From positions 1,426,001 to 1,490,000 of the forward strand of contig OY365738.1 in the NCBI GenBank assembly GCA_959347345.1: a stretch of 64,000 nucleotides of DNA, given 5' to 3'. Shown here in pieces: positions 8,856 to 17,894 of the stretch (its first letter is position 1; each line of letters starts with the position of its first letter). The notes below the pieces were generated by a model. The model saw only the letters and a program-made list of their open reading frames with translations, did not search any database and had not been told where the DNA came from. The DNA is from an uncultured Amylibacter sp. GTDB taxonomy: Bacteria; Pseudomonadota; Alphaproteobacteria; Rhodobacterales; Rhodobacteraceae. Made by a program: the position numbers and the translations under genes.

Positions 8856-9881
8856 ATGATGCGAAACCCCGTGAAATTCCCCGCCATAATAACCGCGTTT
8901 ATCGTGCTTGCCACCACTACAATAACTCTTGGCCACGCACAGGATAAACCGATTTTAACGGTTTATACCTACGATAGCTTTGTGTCCGATTGGGGGCCCG
9001 GCCCCTTGATAGAAACCGCGTTTGAAAAAACCTGCGCGTGTGATTTGCAGCTAGTCGCCGCGGGCGACGGTGTGGCGATTTTATCACGTTTGCAATTGGA
9101 AGGCACACGCACCGATGCCGACATAGTTTTGGGGCTGGATACCAGCCTGACCGAACGCGCCAAAAAAACCGGATTATTCGCGCCTTTAACAAACCCCACC
9201 CCCGCGTTGGATTTACCGATTCATTGGGCGGACGATGTATTTCTACCCTACGATTGGGGTTATTTTTCTTTTGTTTATGATAACACGAAATTACCCGACC
9301 CCCCCGATAGCTTTGCTGATTTGGCATCCCGCCCTGATGATTTCAAAATCGTTATTCAAGACCCGCGCAGTTCCACCCCAGGGCTTGGCTTGGTGCTTTG
9401 GATAAAGCATATTTACGGCGATGCCGCCGCCGATATATGGCGCGATATTGCCCCAAAAATCCTGACCGTAACAAAGGGCTGGTCGGAGGCTTATGGCATG
9501 TTCGTCGCGGGCGAAGCCGATATGGTGCTGTCCTACACGACCTCCCCCGCCTATCATATTATAGCGGAGGAAGACCCGACAAAATCCGCCGCGAATTTCA
9601 CCGAAGGGCATTATATGCAGATAGAGGTTGCGGGTAAATTGTCCGCCAGCGACACACCCAAATTGGCGGATGATTTCCTTGCGTTTATGTTGGGGGCGGG
9701 GTTTCAATCGGTCATTCCAACGACAAATTGGATGTACCCTGCGGTGCTGCCAGAGGCGGGATTGCCCGATGGATTTGATGGGTTAATTGCGCCGAGCAAG
9801 AGCCTGATATTCTCGCCCGAACAGGCGGAATCTTTGCGTCAGAAAGCGATTGCCGAATGGCTTACCGTGCTCAGCCAATAA
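8856..9881 (+). CDS. thiB: Thiamine ABC transporter, periplasmic binding protein
   Basis: Captures thiamine or its phosphates in the periplasm. 341 aa from ATG 8856, preceded by AAAGGA; an in-frame ATG at 8799 is possible but abuts the riboswitch. A signal peptide with a hydrophobic core (FPAIITAFIVLATTTITLG) precedes the mature protein starting near QDKPILTVYTYDSFVSDWG, the characteristic ThiB opening. TTNWMYPAVLP near the C-terminus is also family-like. The end overlaps thiP by 25 bases. Thiamine specificity rests on family resemblance plus the riboswitch. Confidence 0.93.
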   Translation: MMRNPVKFPAIITAFIVLATTTITLGHAQDKPILTVYTYDSFVSDWGPGPLIETAFEKTCACDLQLVAAGDGVAILSRLQLEGTRTDADIVLGLDTSLTERAKKTGLFAPLTNPTPALDLPIHWADDVFLPYDWGYFSFVYDNTKLPDPPDSFADLASRPDDFKIVIQDPRSSTPGLGLVLWIKHIYGDAAADIWRDIAPKILTVTKGWSEAYGMFVAGEADMVLSYTTSPAYHIIAEEDPTKSAANFTEGHYMQIEVAGKLSASDTPKLADDFLAFMLGAGFQSVIPTTNWMYPAVLPEAGLPDGFDGLIAPSKSLIFSPEQAESLRQKAIAEWLTVLSQ

Positions 9882-11452
9882 AGCCCCATACCTATATTTT
9901 CGGCGGTTTGGCGGTGGCGTTATTGGTGTTTTTAACGCTGGGAACGCTGGTTGCGGTTTGGCTGTGGCGCGATATATCCGCGCCTTTAACGCCAAGCGAT
10001 TGGGCGGCGATTCGCTTTACCCTTATCCAAGCGGGGGCCTCTGCTAGTATCAGCGTGGGGCTGGCGATTTTTGTCGCCCGTGCCTTGGCAAGGCGAGTCT
10101 TTTGGGGACGCGGCGTGATGGTAGCCCTGCTGGGTGCGCCGTTTATCCTGCCCGCGATTGTCGCGGTTTTCGCGCTGATAGCGGTTTGGGGGCGCACGGG
10201 TTGGGTGTCCTCTGTCATCGGTGAATTTGGGTTTATGCCGCTTAATATTTATGGATTTATTGGCGTGGTTTTGGCGCATGTATTTTTTAATTTGCCCTTG
10301 GCTACCCGTTTGATTTTGCAAGGCTGGCTGGCGATTCCAACCGAGCAATTTCGCCTATGTGCGCAATTGGGGATGGACTCAAACCATATCAATAAAATTC
10401 TGGAACGCCCGATTTTGCGCAGTGTCGTGCCAAGCAGTTTTGTTTTGATTTTTTTATTATGCGTGTCCAGTTTTGCTGTTGCGCTTGCCCTTGGGGGCGG
10501 ACCCCGCGCCACGACGATAGAGCTGGCAATTTATCAATCCCTGCGGTTTGATTTTGATTTGGGTAAGGCGGCGAATCTGGCGATGATTCAATTCGGGCTC
10601 TGTGCAGTTTTATCCATGCTGGCGGTGTTTGCCACGCGGAAATACGATATGACTCTGGGGTTGGATAGCCCGCCGAAACGCTGGGATGGACGCGGGGCGG
10701 TCGTGCGTATTTTTGACGCGGGAGTTTTGATTTTAACAGCTGGGTTTTTGTTTTTGCCCTTGGGTGCGATAGGTCTTCGCGGGCTGGCTGGGCTGGTGGT
10801 TCTGCCCGATACTATCTGGCGGGCGGGTCTGAATTCTGTGCTGGTTGCGGGGGCGGCGATGGTGATTACGATAGCCATGACGCTCGCTTTATCAAACCTG
10901 ATTATTCGTCTTTTAAATACACGGGCAAACACGCGAGCGGGGATTGGTCGCGTGATAGAATCTTTTGGCGTGCTTATTTTATCGGCCTCGCCTTTCGTTA
11001 TGGGAACGGGTTTATTTATTATTATCAACCGTTTTATTAATCCGTTTGATGTCGCGCTTGGCGTGGTTATTTTGGTCAATGCTTTGATGAGCATCCCCTT
11101 TGCCCTGCGGATTCTTCTGCCCGCGATGATACGGGCAGAGGCCTCCTATGGTCGCCTAGGCACCAGTCTGGGGATGACGGCACCCACGCGGTTTCGCCTG
11201 TGTATTTGGCCGCGATTGCGCCGTCCGATGGGGTTTGCTGCGGGCTTGGCTTTGGCGTTATCCATGGGGGATCTTGGCGTGATAGCCCTGTTTGCCCCGC
11301 CGAATTTGGAAACCCTGCCGTTGCTGATGTATCGGTTAATGGAGTCCTATCAAATAGCCGCCGCGGGCGGGGTTGCGTTGTGTTTGGTTGGGCTGAGTTT
11401 CGGGCTATTTTGGCTGTGTGATAAAGGGGGGCGAATCGGTGATAGCATTTGA
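9857..11452 (+). CDS. thiP: Thiamine ABC transporter, permease
   Basis: Two-domain inner-membrane permease, 531 aa, the usual size for ThiP. About 12 membrane segments are visible. Two permease coupling motifs stand out: IPTEQFRLCAQLGMDSNHI in the first half and EASYGRLGTSLGMTAPTRF in the second, each the EAA-type loop that contacts the ATPase. ALSMGDLGVIALF near the C-terminus is typical of the family. Overlaps thiB at its 5' end and thiQ at its 3' end. Confidence 0.94.
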   Translation: MAYRAQPIKPHTYIFGGLAVALLVFLTLGTLVAVWLWRDISAPLTPSDWAAIRFTLIQAGASASISVGLAIFVARALARRVFWGRGVMVALLGAPFILPAIVAVFALIAVWGRTGWVSSVIGEFGFMPLNIYGFIGVVLAHVFFNLPLATRLILQGWLAIPTEQFRLCAQLGMDSNHINKILERPILRSVVPSSFVLIFLLCVSSFAVALALGGGPRATTIELAIYQSLRFDFDLGKAANLAMIQFGLCAVLSMLAVFATRKYDMTLGLDSPPKRWDGRGAVVRIFDAGVLILTAGFLFLPLGAIGLRGLAGLVVLPDTIWRAGLNSVLVAGAAMVITIAMTLALSNLIIRLLNTRANTRAGIGRVIESFGVLILSASPFVMGTGLFIIINRFINPFDVALGVVILVNALMSIPFALRILLPAMIRAEASYGRLGTSLGMTAPTRFRLCIWPRLRRPMGFAAGLALALSMGDLGVIALFAPPNLETLPLLMYRLMESYQIAAAGGVALCLVGLSFGLFWLCDKGGRIGDSI

Positions 11453-12131
11453 AAACCTTATCGTTCGCAGTGGTGATTTCACTTTAAGCGCGGATTTTAT
11501 GATAGAACCACGGCGTAAAATAGCCCTGCTGGGCGCGTCTGGCGCGGGCAAATCAACCTTGCTGATTGCCTTGGCTGGATTGATGGATATTGACGCGGGG
11601 CGGATTATTTATGACGGGGTGGATATTACCGATTTACCGCCCGCGCAACGCCCCGTGTCGCTGTTATTTCAGGATCATAATTTGTTTGCCCATTTGACTG
11701 TTCGCCAAAATATCGCACTGGGATTGCGTCCCGATTTGCGATTGTCATCGGCGGAATGGGCACAGGTGGAGGGTGCTTTGGCACGGGTTGGGCTGGCGGA
11801 TTATGGCACGCGTTTGCCCGCGCAATTATCGGGCGGACAGGCGGGGCGCGCGGCACTGGCACGGACGTTATTACGGCGCAAACCTGTGTTATGTTTGGAC
11901 GAGCCATTCGCCGCACTTGGTCCAGCCTTGCGGTATGAGATGTTGGATTTGGTGGCAGAGATTGTGGCGGAAACTGGGGCGACTTTATTACTGGTGACGC
12001 ACTTGCCAGAGGACGCGGCCTATATCGCAGAGCAGACGATTGTTGTGGCAGAGGGTGTGGCGTATCCGCCCGTGGCGACTTCGGAGGTTTTGAAAAATCC
12101 ACCGCCTGCTTTGAAAAAATATCTTGGTTAG
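11439..12131 (+). CDS. thiQ: Thiamine ABC transporter, ATP-binding protein
   Basis: ATPase that powers thiamine import, 230 aa. Walker A GASGAGKSTL, Q-loop LLFQDHNLFAHLTV, signature LSGGQAGRAALARTLL and Walker B VLCLDEPFAALGP are all intact. A GTG start at 11439 is preferred because AAGGGGGG lies 7 bases upstream; an in-frame ATG at 11418 lacks a ribosome-binding site. Overlaps thiP by 14 bases. Its stop codon leads straight into a heptanucleotide array. Confidence 0.93.
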   Translation: MIAFENLIVRSGDFTLSADFMIEPRRKIALLGASGAGKSTLLIALAGLMDIDAGRIIYDGVDITDLPPAQRPVSLLFQDHNLFAHLTVRQNIALGLRPDLRLSSAEWAQVEGALARVGLADYGTRLPAQLSGGQAGRAALARTLLRRKPVLCLDEPFAALGPALRYEMLDLVAEIVAETGATLLLVTHLPEDAAYIAEQTIVVAEGVAYPPVATSEVLKNPPPALKKYLG

Positions 12132-12292
12132 GTGTTAGTTGTTAGTTATTAGTTATTAGTGATGAATAATAAAGAGGCGATTAAATAATAAAGAGCGGAT
12201 AATAAATAATAAAGAGCGGATAATAAATAATAAAGAACGGATAATAAATAACAACTAATAACTAACAACTAATAACTAATAACTAACAACTA
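12132..12292. repeat. Inverted heptamer arrays flanking a 21 bp tandem repeat
   Basis: Between the convergent stops of thiQ and the transglycosylase gene. The left arm (12134-12161) is built of TTAGTTG/TTAGTTA heptamers. The right arm (12251-12292) is the same array on the minus strand and includes the transglycosylase stop codon. Between them lie three copies of a 21 bp unit (AATAAATAATAAAGAGCGGAT, last copy with one change) plus a degenerate copy. The arms can fold into a long A/T-rich hairpin, a plausible bidirectional terminator. Confidence 0.85.
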
Positions 12293-13564
12293 CCTCGCCT
12301 TCTTTAATATATCCAATAATTCATGGCTATCCATCCCGTCCGCCACCTGCCCAACCGATTTTTGAAACGCCCGAATCGCTTGGCGGGTTTGCTCGCCAAT
12401 AATCCCATCAACTTCGCCAAGGTCAAAACCCAAACGAATTAATTGCTCCTGCAACTCTCGCTGTTCGGCGTAAGATAACGCGTTCAAATCACGCGGCCAC
12501 GCGGCGATAACCTCGCCCCCGCCCGCCAATCTATCGGACAAATGCCCCACTGCCAAAGCATAGGCGTTGGCGTTATTATACCGCTTTATCACAAAGAAAT
12601 TGGCGGTCACCAAGAACGCAGGCCCCTTCGCACCAGCAGGTAAAAACATTGCCATCTTGCCCCAATTCGCCTTTGGCAAATCCTCCCCCGTCGCCAAAAC
12701 CACACCCAATTTTGCCCACCGAGCCCGCGATAATTTCGTCTTCAAATCCGCCTTGCCATAGTCAAATCCAGCGGGCAAACGCACCTCTACCCCCCACGGG
12801 CGGTTGGCATTCCAGCCGTGCTCTGCCAGATAATTGGCGGTGGAAGCCAGCGCATCTGTCGGGTCAGTCCGCGACCAAATATTCCGCGCTCCATCGCCGA
12901 TAAAATCCACCGCGTAAGCCTGATAACTTGTCGGAATAAACTGCGTATGCCCCATCGCACCAGCCCAAGAACCGATAATCCGCTCCGTCCCATTATCGCC
13001 GTTTTGCCATATTTTTAAGGCTGCCAAAAGCTGCCCACGGGCGAACTCACCCCGCCGTCCGTCATATGCCAAAGTCGCCAAAGCCTCTATCGTATCAATA
13101 TCGCCCATCCGCGCACCGTAGGAGGATTCCAGCCCCCAAACCGCCAAAATAATCGGCGCGGGCACGCCGAACCGTGCGACTATCTGTGATAAAATATCGG
13201 CAAACTCGCCCTGTTTTTCACGCCCCTGCTGCACGCGATCGGGCGACACAGCACGGTCTAAATAATCCCAAATCTGCAAAGTAAATTCCGCCTGATTACG
13301 GTCGTTCTTCAAAACTTTTTTATTCAATCGCACACCGCGAAACGCCGCATCATAAACGGCGGGGGTGATATTATTTTTCAACGCAACGGCGCGAAAATCC
13401 TTCACCCAAGCGTCAAACCCCGCCTCCGCCTGCGCCAATATAATAGTTTCATCTGTCATCGTTTCTGCCTTTTTATTAAATATGTCATCGCCAAATATCG
13501 GGGTCGCCACACCACATAGCACCCCGAAAACACCCGCAAAAATACCCGTCCTTATCATGCGCAT
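12290..13564 (-). CDS. Lytic murein transglycosylase with C-terminal peptidoglycan-binding domain
   Basis: MltB/SltB-type periplasmic enzyme, 424 aa, expected to cleave the glycan strand of peptidoglycan with formation of 1,6-anhydro ends. The N-terminus has a signal-like hydrophobic stretch (TGIFAGVFGVLCGVATP). The catalytic domain shows LAVWGLESSYGARMGD, where the Glu is the expected catalytic acid, and SWAGAMGHTQFIPTSYQ. The final 60 residues (LQEQLIRLGFDLGEVDGIIG with AIRAFQKSVG) form a PG_binding_1 domain. Last gene of the operon; the start lies 3 bases after rnr. Its stop codon is the first unit of a heptamer array. Confidence 0.92.
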   Translation of the reverse strand: MRMIRTGIFAGVFGVLCGVATPIFGDDIFNKKAETMTDETIILAQAEAGFDAWVKDFRAVALKNNITPAVYDAAFRGVRLNKKVLKNDRNQAEFTLQIWDYLDRAVSPDRVQQGREKQGEFADILSQIVARFGVPAPIILAVWGLESSYGARMGDIDTIEALATLAYDGRRGEFARGQLLAALKIWQNGDNGTERIIGSWAGAMGHTQFIPTSYQAYAVDFIGDGARNIWSRTDPTDALASTANYLAEHGWNANRPWGVEVRLPAGFDYGKADLKTKLSRARWAKLGVVLATGEDLPKANWGKMAMFLPAGAKGPAFLVTANFFVIKRYNNANAYALAVGHLSDRLAGGGEVIAAWPRDLNALSYAEQRELQEQLIRLGFDLGEVDGIIGEQTRQAIRAFQKSVGQVADGMDSHELLDILKKAR

Positions 13565-13567
13565 TTT

Positions 13568-15634
13568 TTATCTTCTGCCTGTTTTAGTATGCTTACGCCG
13601 CTTGCCCGACCTCGGCTTTTTATGCCCAGAACCAGACTTGGGTAAGGGCTTACCATTTAATTCAATCAAATCAAACACGATTTCACCCGTGTTCGCGTTG
13701 GTATCCTGCAAGCACACCCGCGCGTCCATGCCCAGCCCGATAATACAGCCAGACCGCGCACCTTGCAAGACGTTTTTATCCCGATCAAACTGCCAGTATT
13801 CGCCACGCAAACTGCGCAAGGGAATCACCCCATCGGCCGCCGTGTCTATCAACCGCACAAAAATACCAAACCGCGAAAAGCCGGCGATTCGTGCGTCAAA
13901 AGTCGCGCCAATATCCCGCTCCAAAAACGCCGCCAGATAGCGGTCGGCCGATTCGCGTTCCGCCATCATTGCCCGCCTTTCGCTCAGTGAAATCTGCGCA
14001 CCAATCTCTGCCAGAACCTCCACCGCTGGGGTATCGCCCGCATCATCCCCCAGCCCGCAAGCCCGTATCAAAGCACGATGAATAATCACATCAGCATAGC
14101 GGCGAATCGGCGAGGTAAAATGGCAATACCGCGTTAGATTCAGCCCAAAATGCCCCAAGGAATCCACCCCATAATAGGCCTGAGTCATGGAACGCAAAAC
14201 GCTGATACTGACCAATTCGCTGTGGGCAGTCTTTTTGCTCTGCGCCAATAAACGGTTCAAATGGGCGGGTTGCAAACGCTGCCCTTTTGCCAATTTCAAA
14301 CCCAACGAGCGAACAACATCAGACAAAGCATCCAGTTTTTCCTTTGGCGGAGATTCGTGAATTCGGTATAAAAGCGGCTGTTTTTTATTTTCCAACTCCT
14401 CTGCCGCGCAGGTGTTTGCCATAATCATAAAGGTCTCTATCAAAAGGTGAGCATCCTTTCGCTGGGCGAAATGAATCGATTCCACCGTGCCGTCCGCGCC
14501 AAGGGTAATTTTGCGCTCGGGCAAATCAAGGTCTAACGGAGCGCGTTTTTCCCGCGCAATCGCCACGGCATGATAGGCGCGATAAAGCTGGGTAATCGGG
14601 TCAATAAACGGCGTGGTTGCCGCATCCGCCGCCCCATCATACGCCGTTTGAACCTGCTGATACGACAGGGCGGCGGCAGAGCGAATCATCGCCCGATAAA
14701 ACTGATGCTTGGTTTTTTCACCGTTCAAATCAATCGTCATTGCCACGACCAAAACTGGGCGGTCTTCACCGGCCCGCAGGGAACACAAATCGTTGGAAAG
14801 CCGTTCGGGCAGCATCGGCACAACTCGGTCAGGGAAGTAGCACGAATTACCGCGAAACAAAGCCTCTGCATCCAGTGGCGTATCGTGCGACAGGTAAGCC
14901 GCGACATCGGCAATCGCCACCCAAATGATAAAACCGCCCTTATTTTGTGGGTCGAGGTCGGGCTGGACAAACACCGCATCGTCGTGGTCTTTGGCATCAA
15001 ACGGGTCAATCGTGATAAACGGATAATCGCGCAAATCCTTGCGGTTTTGTGTGTTTATCGGTTTTATTTCGCGGGTTTGGGTCAGGGTTGCAGTGGAAAA
15101 TTCCATCGGAATTTCATGGTTATGCAGTGCCATCATGCTGGGGCTGGGGGTGGTATCCGCGCCCAATCGTTCTATAATTCGCGCCTTCGGCAAGCCCATC
15201 CGTGCCTTCGGAGCAATCTGCGTGGCACGTACCAATTCCCCCGATATCGCGCCGTTTTTATCCTTTTCAGCCACCGCCCATTCGCCTCGCGTTTTCTTAC
15301 TAATCGGCAGCAACCGCCCGCCAGTGGGTGACGCATGATAAATACCAATCAGGTTTTGCGTGTTTTCCGAATCACCCCCATTATTTTTGGGAGCGGGGAT
15401 TTTACGGATAAGGCGGGCTTCAAAATCGACATCGTCTTGCTCGCTAGGGTTTATACGACAGAGCATAAAATCACCGACTTTCAGCGACGGGTCGCCCGAT
15501 TTGGCAATGAAATGAATCCGCAAATCGGGGTGGGGGTCACCCTGTGCAATACTTGCCCAGACATCGCCCGCAGCATCAATAGAATCACACGACAGCACCA
15601 TAACAGGCGGTAGTTTGGGGAGTTTCTTTGTCAT
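13568..15634 (-). CDS. rnr: Ribonuclease R family 3'-5' exoribonuclease
   Basis: Processive hydrolytic exoribonuclease that degrades structured RNA, 688 aa. The RNB active-site cluster ITIDPFDAKDHDDAV carries the metal-binding aspartates. YCHFTSPIRRYADVIIHRAL is the second RNB signature. An S1 domain follows (GATFDARIAGFSRFGIFVRL), and the tail is lysine/arginine rich (SGHKKPRSGKRRKHTK). It is somewhat short for the family because the usual N-terminal winged helix is not recognisable; the protein begins almost directly with a cold-shock-like region. ATG follows the upstream stop directly (TAAATG), so translation is coupled. Confidence 0.94.
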   Translation of the reverse strand: MTKKLPKLPPVMVLSCDSIDAAGDVWASIAQGDPHPDLRIHFIAKSGDPSLKVGDFMLCRINPSEQDDVDFEARLIRKIPAPKNNGGDSENTQNLIGIYHASPTGGRLLPISKKTRGEWAVAEKDKNGAISGELVRATQIAPKARMGLPKARIIERLGADTTPSPSMMALHNHEIPMEFSTATLTQTREIKPINTQNRKDLRDYPFITIDPFDAKDHDDAVFVQPDLDPQNKGGFIIWVAIADVAAYLSHDTPLDAEALFRGNSCYFPDRVVPMLPERLSNDLCSLRAGEDRPVLVVAMTIDLNGEKTKHQFYRAMIRSAAALSYQQVQTAYDGAADAATTPFIDPITQLYRAYHAVAIAREKRAPLDLDLPERKITLGADGTVESIHFAQRKDAHLLIETFMIMANTCAAEELENKKQPLLYRIHESPPKEKLDALSDVVRSLGLKLAKGQRLQPAHLNRLLAQSKKTAHSELVSISVLRSMTQAYYGVDSLGHFGLNLTRYCHFTSPIRRYADVIIHRALIRACGLGDDAGDTPAVEVLAEIGAQISLSERRAMMAERESADRYLAAFLERDIGATFDARIAGFSRFGIFVRLIDTAADGVIPLRSLRGEYWQFDRDKNVLQGARSGCIIGLGMDARVCLQDTNANTGEIVFDLIELNGKPLPKSGSGHKKPRSGKRRKHTKTGRR

Positions 15635-16234
15635 TTAATTTATACTTTTAAGTTCCGCCAAATCGTCAACATCATCTACATCACGCAGAACGTCAATATA
15701 GCCAATTCGCAAATTCGGCATGGATTTTATGGTGTCATTCAGGCTATGCTCGCTGGACCAACGCACATCAGAAAACAGATTTCGCGGGACAGGTTTTGCC
15801 CCGCGATGCAGCCCCATCAGCCAAAATCCACCATCGGGACAGGGGCCAAAAACTCCGTCATATTGCCCAAGGTTATGAAACGCTTTGTCAATCAAACGCG
15901 GGGTTATGTTGGGAATATCCGCGCCGATAATCACGATTTTACCCTTTATATCCGAGCGGAAAATCCGCGCCATCCGCGCACCCAAATCCCCACGTCCTTG
16001 CGCCCAACGGGGCAGACGGCTCGTCCAAACGCGGCTCTGCAATCCTGCCACATCGGGCGCGACCGCCAGCCAAGTTTGCCACCGTGTATCCGCGCCCAAT
16101 CGCGCGATTAAATCGCGGGTTTGATGACGAGCCCACCAAGTCGCAGCAATCGCCCCCAACCCCACACCCAGCCGTGTTTTCACACGCCCAACCCGCGGTT
16201 CTTTCACCATAATAAACAAATGACGCGGTGTCAT
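15635..16234 (-). CDS. DUF2064/TIGR04282-type glycosyltransferase-like protein
   Basis: 199 aa from the ATG that overlaps the dapE stop (ATGA). Nucleotide-diphospho-sugar transferase fold of the TIGR04282/DUF2064 group, some members of which are linked to arsenosugar synthesis. Visible are the N-terminal [20 protein letters not shown] (substrate-binding KxxxGxxKTRL pattern), [11 protein letters not shown] (DxP), and [13 protein letters not shown]. No arsenic genes are nearby, so the function is open. Sits between dapE and rnr in one operon. Confidence 0.85.
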   Translation of the reverse strand: MTPRHLFIMVKEPRVGRVKTRLGVGLGAIAATWWARHQTRDLIARLGADTRWQTWLAVAPDVAGLQSRVWTSRLPRWAQGRGDLGARMARIFRSDIKGKIVIIGADIPNITPRLIDKAFHNLGQYDGVFGPCPDGGFWLMGLHRGAKPVPRNLFSDVRWSSEHSLNDTIKSMPNLRIGYIDVLRDVDDVDDLAELKSIN

Positions 16235-17379
16235 GAAAAATAGCTTTGCAAAACGCGCAGGTAAATGGATTTTAGCTGGCGGATATGGGGGACGGACACG
16301 CATTCATCCACTTGATGCATGGTTTTGCCAACCAATCCGAATTCCACCACAGGGCAGTGTTTTTGAATAAACCGAGCGTCCGATGTCCCCCCCGTAGTCG
16401 ATGGCACGGGGGTTCGCGTGGTCTCCGCACAAACCGCATCGGCTATAAGCGCAGAAAAATCATTGGGCGGGGTGATAAAACTCTCCCCCGTTACGCGGGT
16501 TTGCAAATCAAATTTAATATCGCTTTCTTCGCTGGCGGTTTGCAAAATCCCCTTTAACCACGCAATCACAGAATCGCTGGTATGGGCATCATTAAAACGG
16601 ATATTCACCGCGGCAGTTGCCCGTGCGGGGATAATATTTGTCGCAGAATTGCCCGTGTCAATCGCGGTAATTTCAAGGTTTGAGGGTTCAAAATGTTCCG
16701 TGCCATCATCAATCGGCGTGTTTAATCGCATCAAAAGCGCGACCAACGCGGGCATTGGATTCTTTGCCTTATCGGGATAGCCGACATGCCCCTGCACACC
16801 AATCGCGGTGATTTGCGCGTTGATAGAGCCTCGCCTGCCGATTTTCATCATATCGCCCATCTGTTCGGGGCAGGTTGGCTCGCCCACCAAACAATGGGTC
16901 ATCTGTTCGCCATTTTGCTCCATCCAATCCAGAATCGCCCGCGTGCCGTCTTGGGCGGGGCCTTCTTCGTCACCCGTCAAAGTAATAATAATCGCGCCAT
17001 CGGGCGGAGTGGTTTGGACAAAATCAATGGCGGCGGCGCAAAAGGCAGCAACGCCAGATTTCATATCGGCCGCGCCGCGCCCATACAAAACATCATCGCG
17101 AATCTCTGCATCAAAAGGCGGGACAGACCACAAAGATTCATCGCCGATAGGCACAACATCTATGTGTCCGTTAAAACCAAAAGTGCGGGCGTTCGTTTGC
17201 CCGCCCCATCGGGCAAATAAATTGCAAACCCCGCCCCGATCAACTCGTGTGCAAGTGAATCCCGCACGGGTTAGCAGGGGTTCAATCAGGCGTAACGCCC
17301 CGCCCTCGTTCGGTGTGACAGAGGGACAGCGCACCAAATCGGCGCATAGGGAAACCGCGTCTGTTGGCTCTATTTTCAC
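16231..17379 (-). CDS. dapE: Succinyl-diaminopimelate desuccinylase
   Basis: Zinc peptidase-like enzyme releasing LL-diaminopimelate for lysine and peptidoglycan synthesis. 382 aa with a GTG start that overlaps the preceding stop (GTGA); an upstream in-frame ATG exists but lies inside the neighbour. Metal and active-site motifs are [10 protein letters not shown] (His, then Asp), [30 protein letters not shown] (Glu-Glu pair) and [17 protein letters not shown] near the end. Length fits DapE (about 375). Confidence 0.94.
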   Translation of the reverse strand: MKIEPTDAVSLCADLVRCPSVTPNEGGALRLIEPLLTRAGFTCTRVDRGGVCNLFARWGGQTNARTFGFNGHIDVVPIGDESLWSVPPFDAEIRDDVLYGRGAADMKSGVAAFCAAAIDFVQTTPPDGAIIITLTGDEEGPAQDGTRAILDWMEQNGEQMTHCLVGEPTCPEQMGDMMKIGRRGSINAQITAIGVQGHVGYPDKAKNPMPALVALLMRLNTPIDDGTEHFEPSNLEITAIDTGNSATNIIPARATAAVNIRFNDAHTSDSVIAWLKGILQTASEESDIKFDLQTRVTGESFITPPNDFSALIADAVCAETTRTPVPSTTGGTSDARFIQKHCPVVEFGLVGKTMHQVDECVSVPHIRQLKSIYLRVLQSYFS

Positions 17380-17843
17380 GGGTTGCCTTCCAACTGCCCC
17401 TTGGCGTTCAGCGTCCAAAATGGGTTAAAGGCAACCTCCCACAAATGCCCATCAGGGTCGGCAAAGGTGCCAGAATACCCGCCCCAAAAGACTTCGGTCG
17501 GTTTGGTAATAACCACCGCCCCCGCGTCCTGCGCGGTTTGATAGGCGGCATTAACCGCCCGTTTGGATTTGTAATTTGTTGCCAGAGTTATACTGCCTGT
17601 TGTTCGTGTGTGAATCGGCATGCTAATATCGGCGGTTAGGGCATCGCGGGAATACAGCGAAAAGAACTGCCCATCAATGGAGTAAAACGCGATTTTATCG
17701 TTGCCACCTTCGGCTTCTATCCAGCCGAGCGCGGCATAAAACGCCCGTGATTTTGCCATATCCTCAACCGCTAGGGTTATCATGGTAATGCGTTGTGGGC
17801 TATCGGGGGTGGTATCGGGGGTGCTATCGGGTGGCATTTTCAT
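17376..17843 (-). CDS. VOC-superfamily (glyoxalase/dioxygenase-like) protein
   Basis: 155 aa single-domain vicinal-oxygen-chelate protein, first gene of the operon leading into dapE. The beta-alpha-beta-beta-beta pattern is visible in [20 protein letters not shown], then the metal-site-like [17 protein letters not shown] at the end. The proline/threonine-rich first 18 residues are probably unstructured; M3 is an alternative start. Substrate unknown. Confidence 0.88.
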   Translation of the reverse strand: MKMPPDSTPDTTPDSPQRITMITLAVEDMAKSRAFYAALGWIEAEGGNDKIAFYSIDGQFFSLYSRDALTADISMPIHTRTTGSITLATNYKSKRAVNAAYQTAQDAGAVVITKPTEVFWGGYSGTFADPDGHLWEVAFNPFWTLNAKGQLEGNP

Positions 17844-17894
17844 CGTCCTAAATATTGGGTGTCTTAACCCAGTCTATAAAAAATCGGCTAAGTG

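Noticed and set aside
14570..15331. Plus-strand open frame of 253 codons
   Set aside because: Antisense to the RNB domain of rnr, no family resemblance and no ribosome-binding site.
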